Counted from the first letter of the stretch, positions 1 through 5,569 are shown. The stretch: 10,300 bases of DNA from NZ13-RE01 sp049718665 (GCA_049718665.1 JBNARO010000044.1:1-10300), one strand, 5' to 3'. Translations and numbers: made by a program. The notes: generated by a model not told the origin, from the sequence alone.

Positions 1-573
1 CCACTTTGCCATCTCCCTTACAAGAGTCTTTCCCATGTAAACTTCTCTATCTTTTTCTCCCTTTCCACTTCTAATGAAAATACTCCTTTTGGGTAAATTT
101 ACATCATTTACAGTGAGGTTTAAAAGTTCAGATAGCCTTATCCCAGTATCTAAAAAGGTAAGAACAATTACATAATTTCTAAAACCATCCCATGATTTTT
201 TATCGCAAACCTTGAGTAAATTAAGTATTTGTTCATCGTTTAAAATATGAGGATAACTTTTTGGAAGTTTATATCTTTTAATTTTTGCTGAAATATTTTC
301 TTCTAAATATCCTTCATCATATAGGAAGTGAAGAAAAGATTTTATAGCTCTAATGTGAGTGTCAATAGAGGCAGGCTTTAGTCCCCTTTCTCTAAGGGAT
401 GAAATATATTTCTGGATAGAGTAAACAGAAAGCTCTTCTAAGGGGACAGACTTAGTGAAGGGAATTAAAGTTTCTTTGTACCACTGAAGGGTTTTAGGTC
501 TTTTACCATTCACTTGGGAGACAAAGAAAAAATTATCAAGGAGGGATTTCCAGGATTTAACTTGGTTTTTCAT
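1..573 (-). CDS. tyrosine recombinase / phage-type integrase, 3' end cut by the window edge
   Basis: The frame runs from an ATG at 571-573 to the window edge, giving 191 residues without a stop. An N-terminal SAM-like core-binding domain spans about residues 5-92, with the helix-rich stretch SIDTHIRAIKSFLHFLY at 69-85. The catalytic domain begins near residue 107. It has the first catalytic Arg in GIRLSEL (Arg146) and the beta-hairpin Lys in GKGEKDR (Lys171). The HxxR box, the second His/Trp and the nucleophilic Tyr would lie beyond the window. Known family members cut and rejoin DNA through a 3'-phosphotyrosine link; XerC/XerD resolve chromosome dimers, while integrases insert mobile DNA. 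The visible part cannot tell these roles apart. An AAGGAGG at 584-590, ten bases upstream, supports the start. The gene lies on the same strand as the tRNA-Val gene, 97 bases past its 3' end, and may be reached by readthrough. Confidence 0.93.
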   Translation of the reverse strand, partial: MKNQVKSWKSLLDNFFFVSQVNGKRPKTLQWYKETLIPFTKSVPLEELSVYSIQKYISSLRERGLKPASIDTHIRAIKSFLHFLYDEGYLEENISAKIKRYKLPKSYPHILNDEQILNLLKVCDKKSWDGFRNYVIVLTFLDTGIRLSELLNLTVNDVNLPKRSIFIRSGKGEKDREVYMGKTLVREMAKW

Positions 574-670
574 AGTACGCCTGCCTCCTTCAAAAAGAGG
601 GGCAGAGATGAAGATTTAAGAATAAGATTAAAAAAGAGAAAATAGAGATGAAAACTAAGTTTAAAAAAGA

Positions 671-746
671 TGGTGGGCGGAGCAGGACTTGAACCTACGA
701 CCTCCTGCTTGTAAGGCAGGCGCTCTCACCTCTGAGCTATCCGCCC
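671..746 (-). tRNA. tRNA-Val(TAC)
   Basis: The minus strand folds as a 76-base cloverleaf. The acceptor GGGCGGA (5' end at 746) pairs with TCCGCCC, the discriminator is A, and CCA is encoded at 671-673. The anticodon stem CCTGC/GCAGG encloses loop CTTACAA, giving anticodon TAC (711-713), which reads GUA and other valine codons. It is the last of three tRNAs, four bases after tRNA-Glu. A T-rich tract without a hairpin follows it, so termination here would be inefficient. Confidence 0.97.
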
Positions 747-750
747 ACTT

Positions 751-828
751 TGGCGCCCTCAGGGGGATTCGAACCCCCGTCACCGCCTTGAAAGAGCGGT
801 GTCCTAGGCCAGGCTAGACGATGAGGGC
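751..828 (-). tRNA. tRNA-Glu(TTC)
   Basis: A 78-base cloverleaf with acceptor GCCCTCA/TGAGGGC, discriminator G and encoded CCA (751-753). The anticodon loop CTTTCAA gives anticodon TTC (790-792 on the plus strand), decoding GAA and GAG. The T arm GGGGG-TTCGAAT-CCCCC is very stable. The last anticodon-stem pair is a T:G wobble. It is the middle gene of the Lys-Glu-Val cluster, nine bases after tRNA-Lys. Confidence 0.97.
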
Positions 829-837
829 TTCTCTACC

Positions 838-913
838 TGGTGAGCCGCACAGGAATCGAACCTGTGACCCCCTGATTAAAAGTCAGGTGCTCTACCGACT
901 GAGCTAGCGGCTC
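838..913 (-). tRNA. tRNA-Lys(TTT)
   Basis: A 76-base cloverleaf with acceptor GAGCCGC/GCGGCTC, discriminator A and encoded CCA (838-840). The anticodon loop CTTTTAA gives anticodon TTT (878-880 on the plus strand), decoding AAA and AAG. It is the first gene of the minus-strand tRNA cluster. Its 5' end is only about ten bases from the predicted transcription start of the promoter at 930-958. It closely resembles tRNA-Lys(CTT) at 3990-4065, and the two are probably paralogues. Confidence 0.97.
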
Positions 914-929
914 AACTCAGTACGTAATT

Positions 930-958
930 TTTATACTATACCTTCATTTTTTTGTCAA
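930..958 (-). promoter_or_regulatory. sigma-70-type promoter for the Lys-Glu-Val tRNA cluster, overlapping the nadD 3' end
   Basis: On the minus strand a perfect -35 TTGACA (953-958) is followed by 17 bases and a -10 TATAAA (930-935). A start about seven bases on would leave a tRNA leader near ten bases. The -35 box is read in frame as Leu-Thr near the end of NadD, and the nadD TGA stop (944-946) falls within the spacer. No terminator separates nadD from tRNA-Lys, so the tRNAs may also be reached from the rplU promoter. Confidence 0.8.
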
Positions 959-1546
959 GTAGAGCTTATTTTTGTAGATGTACATTTCTACTAAGGAGGG
1001 AACAAGATATTTTATAGATTCTCCTCTTTGAATTCTTTCTCTTATTTCCTGGGCTGATATAGGAAAGAAAGGGAAATCATGAAAAAATATCCTCTTGCTA
1101 AATTTTTTAATAAATTCCTCTAATTCTTTTGTAAAAATTTTTTCCCCTCTATTTCCTACAATTAAATTACTTAATTCTACAATTCTTTCTGGATCTTTCC
1201 AAGAAAGAATATTATTAAAGGCATCTATCCCTAAAAGAAGATATATTTCTTTATCTTTATAAATTTTTTGTGCCTCCTCTAATGTCTCTACAATGTAAGA
1301 TTTTCCTTCTCTTTTTATTTCTATATCCCAAACATCAAAATAAGGATTATCTGAGATTGCCAAGAGAACCATTTCGTACCTTTCCTTTTCTCCCGCATAA
1401 GGTATATCCCTATGAGGAGGTATTTTATTAGGAATAAAAATGACTTTTTCTAAAAAGAAATTTTCCCGTGCGGATTCTGCAAACCACAGATGTCCATTAT
1501 GAATAGGATCAAAAGTTCCACCTAAAATTCCAATTCTATTTTTCAT
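944..1546 (-). CDS. nadD: nicotinate-nucleotide adenylyltransferase
   Basis: This cytoplasmic enzyme transfers AMP from ATP to nicotinate mononucleotide, making deamido-NAD for NAD synthesis. The 200-residue product is the usual length. It carries the nucleotidyltransferase signature GGTFDPIHNGH at residues 9-19 (T/HxGH phosphate-binding motif), FIPNKIPPH at 37-45, GIDAFNNILSW at 106-116, and the C-terminal ISAQEIR motif at 163-169 (the ISSTxIR box). The ATG lies inside the last codons of obg, with an 11-base overlap. Only a GAAG touching the ATG resembles a Shine-Dalgarno, so translation is probably coupled to obg. The start is firm because the signature comes nine residues later. In many bacteria rsfS or yqeK follows nadD. 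Here the next genes are tRNAs. Confidence 0.97.
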   Translation of the reverse strand: MKNRIGILGGTFDPIHNGHLWFAESARENFFLEKVIFIPNKIPPHRDIPYAGEKERYEMVLLAISDNPYFDVWDIEIKREGKSYIVETLEEAQKIYKDKEIYLLLGIDAFNNILSWKDPERIVELSNLIVGNRGEKIFTKELEEFIKKFSKRIFFHDFPFFPISAQEIRERIQRGESIKYLVPSLVEMYIYKNKLYLTKK

Positions 1547-2828
1547 CTTCTAACACTAAATGAGAATGAGGTGATGAATAATAAGTGAAAAAATAATTCC
1601 CAATTTTTATTTTTTCCCCATCTTTAACTTTATTTTTTCTTATAACTTTTAATATTCCTCTCCTTCTAATATAATTGATAAAATAGCTCTGAGCTTGAAA
1701 ATCATATAAATCTAATCTATGTGCTAAACTTACTACTTTTGGATCATTAAGAATCCAATAATCTCCTCCTTTTTCAAGAGAAGGGATTATTTCTTTAATT
1801 TCCTTTTTTTGTTCTCCCTCTTCTAAAGAACTCTCTTCTTGCTCTTTAAGCTTTTCCCAGATCAAATTTATTAATTCTTCCAAATTCCATTTCAATTTTG
1901 CTGAGATGAAAAAATAGGGAACATTTAAAGAGGATACCCATTCTTTTAATTCTTCCATTCTTTCTTGGGTTTCAAAAAGATCTATTTTATTTATGGCAAC
2001 TATTCTTGGTTTTCTTAACAATTTGGGATTATATAACTCCAATTCCTTCTCAAGAATGGAGTATGCTTTTTTAGGAGGAGTGATATTATCACTACCATCA
2101 AGAATAAATACTAAAAAATATGTCCTTTCAATATGTCTTAAGAATTCATGTCCCATTCCTTTTCCTAAATGGGCTCCTTCAATAAGTCCAGGAATATCTG
2201 CTACAGTAAAACTAAAATCTTCTCTCTGGACTACTCCAAGGTTTGGAGATTTTGTGGTAAAAGGATAATCTGCAATCTCAGGATGAGCAGAGGTTATTTG
2301 GGAGAGAAGAGTAGACTTTCCTGCATTAGGAAGTCCCACTAATCCTACATCTGCTATGATTTTTAGTTCCAAGTATAACCATCTTTCTTCGCCTTTTTCT
2401 CCTTTTTCTGCAAAATATGGAGTTTGTCTTGTAGATGTAGCAAAAGAAGAATTTCCCCTTCCTCCTCTTCCCCCTCTTGCTACTATTACTCTTTGCCCAG
2501 GAAACGTAAGGTCCTCTATTAGTTCATTAGTTTGTGCGTCAAACACCAAAGTCCCTACAGGAACTTTTATAATTAAATCTTCCCCATTTTTTCCATGTTG
2601 ATTTTTCCCTCTTCCATGGGCTCCTCTTTCTGCAACAAAATGCTTTTTGTAATAAAAATCTAAAAGGGTATCCAAATTTTCATCTGCCTCAAGAATTACG
2701 TCTCCACCTTTTCCTCCATCTCCTCCATCAGGGCCTCCTTTTGGGACAAATCTTTCCCTTCTGAAGGAGACACATCCATTACCGCCATCTCCTGCTTTTA
2801 CATAAATTTTAGCTTTATCTATAAACAT
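1536..2828 (-). CDS. obg: Obg family GTPase (ribosome assembly)
   Basis: Obg binds the 50S subunit late in assembly and links it to GTP and ppGpp levels. The 430-residue product has all three domains of the long form. The glycine-rich Obg fold covers about residues 1-158, with repeated Gly turns such as GGPDGGDGGKGGD. The G domain covers about 159-330: G1 GLPNAGKS (165-172), switch I around YPFTTKSPNLG (188-198), G3 DIPG (211-214), G4 NKID (280-283) and G5 SAK (309-311). A Glu-rich linker (about 329-347) leads to the C-terminal OCT domain (about 355-417). The ATG directly follows the rpmA stop (TAGATG), and I see no Shine-Dalgarno before it, so coupled re-initiation is likely. It is third in the rplU-rpmA-obg-nadD cluster. 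Confidence 0.98.
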   Translation of the reverse strand: MFIDKAKIYVKAGDGGNGCVSFRRERFVPKGGPDGGDGGKGGDVILEADENLDTLLDFYYKKHFVAERGAHGRGKNQHGKNGEDLIIKVPVGTLVFDAQTNELIEDLTFPGQRVIVARGGRGGRGNSSFATSTRQTPYFAEKGEKGEERWLYLELKIIADVGLVGLPNAGKSTLLSQITSAHPEIADYPFTTKSPNLGVVQREDFSFTVADIPGLIEGAHLGKGMGHEFLRHIERTYFLVFILDGSDNITPPKKAYSILEKELELYNPKLLRKPRIVAINKIDLFETQERMEELKEWVSSLNVPYFFISAKLKWNLEELINLIWEKLKEQEESSLEEGEQKKEIKEIIPSLEKGGDYWILNDPKVVSLAHRLDLYDFQAQSYFINYIRRRGILKVIRKNKVKDGEKIKIGNYFFTYYSSPHSHLVLEDEK

Positions 2829-3083
2829 CTATTGAATAGGAATTACGTTAACGATTCTTCTCCCCTTTTTAACAGCAAATTTAACTATTCCAGGAGTTAA
2901 AGCAAATAATGTATAGTCCTTTCCAATTCCCACGTTTAGACCAGGATGGAATTTTGTTCCTCTCTGTCTTACAATTATATTTCCTGGATAAACAATCTCA
3001 TCTTGAAACTTTTTAACACCTAACCATTTAGGGTTGCTATCTCTTCCGTTTCTACTTGCTCCTCCAGATTTTTTATGAGCCAT
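2829..3083 (-). CDS. rpmA: 50S ribosomal protein L27
   Basis: L27 sits on the large subunit with its N-terminal tail reaching toward the peptidyl-transferase centre. The 84-residue product starts MAHKKSGGASRNGRDS, the conserved tail and core signature, followed by KWLGVKKF and IIVRQRGTKFHPG. It begins directly with the mature tail. The cleavable leader found in Firmicutes L27 is absent, and no Prp-type protease gene lies in the 12-base gap after rplU, where it often sits. An excellent ribosome binding site AGGAGGTG (3090-3097), six bases from the ATG, overlaps the rplU stop codon. Confidence 0.98.
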   Translation of the reverse strand: MAHKKSGGASRNGRDSNPKWLGVKKFQDEIVYPGNIIVRQRGTKFHPGLNVGIGKDYTLFALTPGIVKFAVKKGRRIVNVIPIQ

Positions 3084-3089
3084 CTATTT

Positions 3090-3097
3090 CACCTCCT
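3090..3097 (-). promoter_or_regulatory. ribosome binding site of rpmA overlapping the rplU stop codon
   Basis: AGGAGGTG matches the expected anti-Shine-Dalgarno complement over eight bases and lies six bases before the rpmA ATG. The rplU TAG stop (3096-3098) shares bases with it. Ribosomes ending on rplU would therefore cover or uncover this site, which suits balanced output of two equimolar ribosomal proteins. Confidence 0.85.
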
Positions 3098-3410
3098 ATT
3101 GGATAATGATATCTTCAATAGCTAATCTTGTAAATGGTTGTCTATGTCCATACTTTTTTCTATAGTGCTTTTTCTTTTTAAATTTAAATACTATTATCTT
3201 GGGATATTTATCTTGTCTTAGAACTTTTGCAATAACCTTAACACCTTCTAAATATGGTCTTCCAATTAAAACTTCTCCATCTTTATTTAAAAGTAAAATC
3301 TTATCTAAAACAACCTCTTCACCCTCCTTAGCATTTATCTTTTCTACCTCAATAATACTTCCTACAGAAACTTTATATTGTTTTCCTCCTGTCTCTACAA
3401 CTGCAAACAT
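3096..3410 (-). CDS. rplU: 50S ribosomal protein L21
   Basis: L21 binds 23S rRNA on the large subunit. The 104-residue product is a typical length and opens MFAVVETGGKQYKV, the standard L21 N-terminus. It ends with the family signature FKFKKKKHYRKKYGHRQ (about residues 75-91), rich in rRNA-contacting Lys and Arg. AAGGAGGG (3415-3422), four bases before the ATG, sets the start. It is first in the rplU-rpmA-obg-nadD cluster, behind the promoter at 3455-3482, and its 5' untranslated region would be about 38 bases. Confidence 0.98.
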   Translation of the reverse strand: MFAVVETGGKQYKVSVGSIIEVEKINAKEGEEVVLDKILLLNKDGEVLIGRPYLEGVKVIAKVLRQDKYPKIIVFKFKKKKHYRKKYGHRQPFTRLAIEDIIIQ

Positions 3411-3426
3411 TTTTCCCTCCTTAAGT

Positions 3427-3440
3427 ATAAATTAATTTAT
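3427..3440. repeat. 14-bp perfect AT-only palindrome in the rplU leader
   Basis: ATAAATTAATTTAT reads identically on both strands. It lies between the predicted rplU transcription start (near 3448) and the Shine-Dalgarno (3415-3422). It has no loop, so it is a poor RNA hairpin. As DNA it has the symmetry of a dimeric-repressor site. In AT-rich sequence such a palindrome may arise by chance. Confidence 0.4.
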
Positions 3441-3454
3441 TTTAGACACTCCAA

Positions 3455-3482
3455 TTTATCATTTATAAATTCTTTTTGTCAA
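3455..3482 (-). promoter_or_regulatory. promoter of the rplU-rpmA-obg-nadD operon
   Basis: On the minus strand a perfect -35 TTGACA (3477-3482) is followed by a 16-base spacer and GATAAA (3455-3460), a four-of-six match to TATAAT. A TATAAA nearer the -35 has a spacer of only nine bases and is not used in this reading. The -35 is embedded in CTTGACAAAAA, an 11-mer shared with the minus-strand tRNA promoter. Confidence 0.65.
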
Positions 3483-3496
3483 GAGTAAAAAACCCC

Positions 3497-3525
3497 TTGA
3501 CTTAACATACAAATTTTTATATCAT
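3497..3525 (+). promoter_or_regulatory. promoter of the eight-gene tRNA cluster
   Basis: The -35 TTGACT (3497-3502) and -10 TATCAT (3520-3525) are each five-of-six matches to consensus, separated by exactly 17 bases. The expected start near 3532 is only about six bases before tRNA-Pro. Its -35 lies 14 bases from that of the divergent rplU promoter, so the two polymerases would bind back to back. Confidence 0.78.
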
Positions 3526-3537
3526 CTAATTAGCCAG

Positions 3538-3614
3538 CGGGGCATGGCGCAGTGGATGAGCGCGCCTGGTTTGGGACCAGGAGGTCGCTGGTTCAAATCC
3601 AGCTGCCCCGACCA
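3538..3614 (+). tRNA. tRNA-Pro(TGG)
   Basis: A 77-base cloverleaf with acceptor CGGGGCA/TGCCCCG (the C1:G72 pair usual for bacterial tRNA-Pro), discriminator A and encoded CCA (3612-3614). The D stem is GCGC/GCGC. The anticodon stem CCTGG/CCAGG encloses loop TTTGGGA, giving anticodon TGG at 3572-3574, with G at position 37 as expected for proline. It is the first gene of the plus-strand cluster. Confidence 0.97.
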
Positions 3615-3620
3615 GGATGA

Positions 3621-3697
<77 letters not shown>

Positions 3698-3702
3698 TTT
3701 AG

Positions 3703-3779
3703 GCGCCCATAGCTCAGCTGGAAAGAGCGGCAGACTTCGAATCTGCGGGTCGGGGGTTCAAGTCCTCCTGGGCGCGCCA
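3703..3779 (+). tRNA. tRNA-Arg(TCG)
   Basis: A 77-base cloverleaf with acceptor GCGCCCA/TGGGCGC, discriminator G and encoded CCA (3777-3779). Stem GCAGA/TCTGC encloses loop CTTCGAA, giving anticodon TCG at 3737-3739. The D loop has A after the GG pair, the A20 arginine identity element. Most bacteria read the CGN box chiefly with an ACG (inosine) tRNA. That tRNA is not in this window and may be elsewhere. Confidence 0.96.
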
Positions 3780-3792
3780 TTTAGAAATGTAT

Positions 3793-3870
3793 GGTGAACG
3801 TAGCTCAGTTTGGAAGAGCGCTGGGTTGTGGCCCCAGTGGTCGCGGGTTCAAATCCCGCCGTTCACCCCA
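3793..3870 (+). tRNA. tRNA-His(GTG)
   Basis: A 78-base cloverleaf including the extra 5' G (G-1 at 3793) opposite discriminator C73 (3867), the hallmark of bacterial tRNA-His. The acceptor is GTGAACG/CGTTCAC with encoded CCA (3868-3870). Stem CTGGG/CCCAG encloses loop TTGTGGC, giving anticodon GTG at 3828-3830. Confidence 0.97.
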
Positions 3871-3885
3871 AAACATGGGAAAAAG

Positions 3886-3961
3886 CGCCCGTAGCTCAGT
3901 AGGACAGAGCAACGGACTTCTAATCCGTGGGCCGGAGGTTCGAATCCTCCCGGGCGCGCCA
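3886..3961 (+). tRNA. tRNA-Arg(TCT)
   Basis: A 76-base cloverleaf with acceptor GCGCCCG/CGGGCGC, discriminator G and encoded CCA (3959-3961). Stem ACGGA/TCCGT encloses loop CTTCTAA, giving anticodon TCT at 3919-3921. This tRNA reads AGA, by far the commonest arginine codon in the neighbouring genes. The A20 identity base is present. The longest spacer of the cluster, 28 bases, follows. Confidence 0.97.
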
Positions 3962-3989
3962 TCTTTAAAGATCTAAGACAATTTGAAGT

Positions 3990-4065
3990 GAGCCGTTAGC
4001 TCAACAGGTAGAGCACCTGACTCTTAATCAGGGGGTTGCAGGTTCGATTCCTGCACGGCTCACCA
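3990..4065 (+). tRNA. tRNA-Lys(CTT)
   Basis: A 76-base cloverleaf with acceptor GAGCCGT/ACGGCTC, discriminator A and encoded CCA (4063-4065). Stem CCTGA/TCAGG encloses loop CTCTTAA, giving anticodon CTT at 4023-4025, specific for AAG. It complements tRNA-Lys(TTT) on the minus strand, whose anticodon stem is identical. Confidence 0.97.
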
Positions 4066-4075
4066 TTTTTTTGAT

Positions 4076-4160
4076 GCGAGGGTGGCGGAATGGCAGACGC
4101 GCTAGACTTAGGATCTAGTGGGATAATCCCGTGCGGGTTCAAATCCCGCCCCTCGCACCA
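4076..4160 (+). tRNA. tRNA-Leu(TAG)
   Basis: An 85-base class II tRNA with the long variable arm expected for leucine (stem GGGAT/ATCCC after the anticodon arm). The acceptor GCGAGGG/CCCTCGC, discriminator A and encoded CCA (4158-4160) are present. Stem CTAGA/TCTAG encloses loop CTTAGGA, giving anticodon TAG at 4109-4111, which reads CUA and related CUN codons. Confidence 0.97.
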
Positions 4161-4167
4161 TTTTTAT

Positions 4168-4248
<81 letters not shown>

Positions 4249-4255
4249 AATATTA

Positions 4256-4261
4256 TATAAT
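4256..4261 (+). promoter_or_regulatory. possible -10 element for tig
   Basis: A perfect TATAAT lies just after the tRNA cluster. The correct -35 distance falls in the tRNA-Gly acceptor stem and has no TTGACA-like sequence, and there is no extended -10 TG. If used, transcription would begin near 4268, inside the left arm of the following hairpin. In such AT-rich DNA the hexamer may be chance. Confidence 0.3.
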
Positions 4262-4264
4262 TAA

Positions 4265-4299
4265 ACCTCAGAGAACATCTGAGGTATTATTTATTTTAT
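4265..4299 (+). terminator. rho-independent-like terminator of the tRNA cluster
   Basis: An 8-bp stem (ACCTCAGA at 4265-4272 with TCTGAGGT at 4278-4285) closes a five-base loop GAACA. A T-rich but interrupted tail follows (TATTATTTATTTTA, from 4285). The stem is only moderately GC-rich and the T run is broken, so termination may be partial and allow readthrough into tig. Confidence 0.6.
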
Positions 4300-4311
4300 A
4301 GGAGGGAAAAG

Positions 4312-5568
4312 ATGAATATTAATGAACATGCCATAAATTACACTTTGAAAAGAGAAAAAGGAAGTATAGTGAAAGTAAATTTAGAAATAGACCCTTCCGA
4401 AAGGGAGAATATTTTAGACAAGACTTATAAATATTTAGTCCAAAAAGTTAGCGTTCCTGGATTTAGAAAGGGAAAAACTCCACGATTAATCTTGGAAAGA
4501 TTCTTAGGAGAAGATTTTTATAGTGAAGCAGTAAAAATTGCTGCAAGAGAAGCATATAACTTTATCTTAAAAAAGGAAAACTTAAAACCTTATTCATCTC
4601 CATATTTTGATTCTCTTCCCTCTGATTGGGAAGAAAATAGAAAAATAAATCTCTCTTTTACTGTAGAAGTAGTGCCAGAGATTAAGATAGGAGAATATAA
4701 AGGATTAAATATTGAAAAAAATGAGATTCAGGTTTCAAATGAAGAGGTAAATAAGTTTATAGAACAATTGAGGCTTCAGAATAGTAAATTAAAACCTGTA
4801 GAAGATAGAGAGGTTATCGAAGGAGATTTAGTCTATGTAGAAAGAGAAACTAAAGACGGAGAAAAATTAGAACCTTTATGGATAAGAATCAATGGAAGTT
4901 ATAATCCTGAGATAGAGCAAGAACTTATAGGTATGAAAATGGGAGAACAAAAAATAATTGAAACTACTTTTCCAGAAGATTATTCTGATCCAAGATTCGC
5001 AGGAAAAACTATTCCTTTAACTTGGAAAATTAGAAAGATTTGGGCTTATGAAATTATTGAGGACTACGATTTGGCTCAAAGATTAGGTTTCTCATCAGTA
5101 GAAGAGCTATATGAGAAAGTTAGAGAGTACATTTTTAAAGAAAAAGAATCTCAGGAAAAAGATAGAGTTTTTCAAGAAATAATCGATAGAATATTGGAAA
5201 ACAGTGATATAGATCCTCCCCTAACTCTTGTTTTAACTGTTAGCGAGGCTATTTTAAATGATATACTTAAAGATTTGGAAAGACAAGGGAAGACATTGGA
5301 AGAATATTTGATGGAGATTAATAAGACTGAAGAAGAGTTTATAGAGTCTATTAAAGAAAGTGCAAGAAGAAATATTCAGGTAGAGACTATTTTAGACTAT
5401 GTTGCAGAGAACGAAAATATTGAAGTTACTGAAGAAGAATTAAGAAAAGCTATAGAAGAATTGGGTAATGTTGAAAATAGAGATATAAAAATTTTAAAGA
5501 GAAATATATTGAAAAACAAAGTTAAGGAATTTTTGATAGAAGAAAATACAAAGAAGGGGGAGGATTAA
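4312..5568 (+). CDS. tig: trigger factor (ribosome-associated chaperone)
   Basis: Trigger factor docks by the ribosome exit tunnel and shields nascent chains. The product has 418 residues; family members are about 430. The N-terminal ribosome-binding domain (about 1-120) has the docking signature GFRKGKTP at 50-57. The middle FKBP-like region (about 171-245) keeps the fold markers EGDLVYV, GMKMGE and TFPEDY, but the aromatic and IPGF pocket residues of active members appear replaced (NPEIEQELIG at 198-207). The helical C-terminal chaperone arm spans about 250-418. AGGAGGG (4300-4306), five bases before the ATG, fixes the start. The gene leads tig-clpP-clpX-valS, a familiar link between folding and degradation of new proteins. 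clpP follows after one base. Confidence 0.96.
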   Translation: MNINEHAINYTLKREKGSIVKVNLEIDPSERENILDKTYKYLVQKVSVPGFRKGKTPRLILERFLGEDFYSEAVKIAAREAYNFILKKENLKPYSSPYFDSLPSDWEENRKINLSFTVEVVPEIKIGEYKGLNIEKNEIQVSNEEVNKFIEQLRLQNSKLKPVEDREVIEGDLVYVERETKDGEKLEPLWIRINGSYNPEIEQELIGMKMGEQKIIETTFPEDYSDPRFAGKTIPLTWKIRKIWAYEIIEDYDLAQRLGFSSVEELYEKVREYIFKEKESQEKDRVFQEIIDRILENSDIDPPLTLVLTVSEAILNDILKDLERQGKTLEEYLMEINKTEEEFIESIKESARRNIQVETILDYVAENENIEVTEEELRKAIEELGNVENRDIKILKRNILKNKVKEFLIEENTKKGED

Positions 5569-5569
5569 A

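Noticed and set aside
1993..2601. Open frames on the plus strand at 1993-2268 and 2356-2601
   Set aside because: Both are antisense to conserved parts of obg, with no ribosome binding site or recognisable protein.
3199..3435. 78-codon plus-strand open frame
   Set aside because: It lies antisense to rplU and its promoter-proximal leader and is low-complexity, so it is a shadow.
3961..3972. 12-bp palindrome ATCTTTAAAGAT after tRNA-Arg(TCT)
   Set aside because: It leaves almost no loop, has no T tail, lies inside a tRNA spacer and is too short and AT-rich to call a site.
3791..3976. 61-codon open frame on the plus strand
   Set aside because: It runs through tRNA-His and tRNA-Arg(TCT). Its peptide is a translation of conserved tRNA arms.
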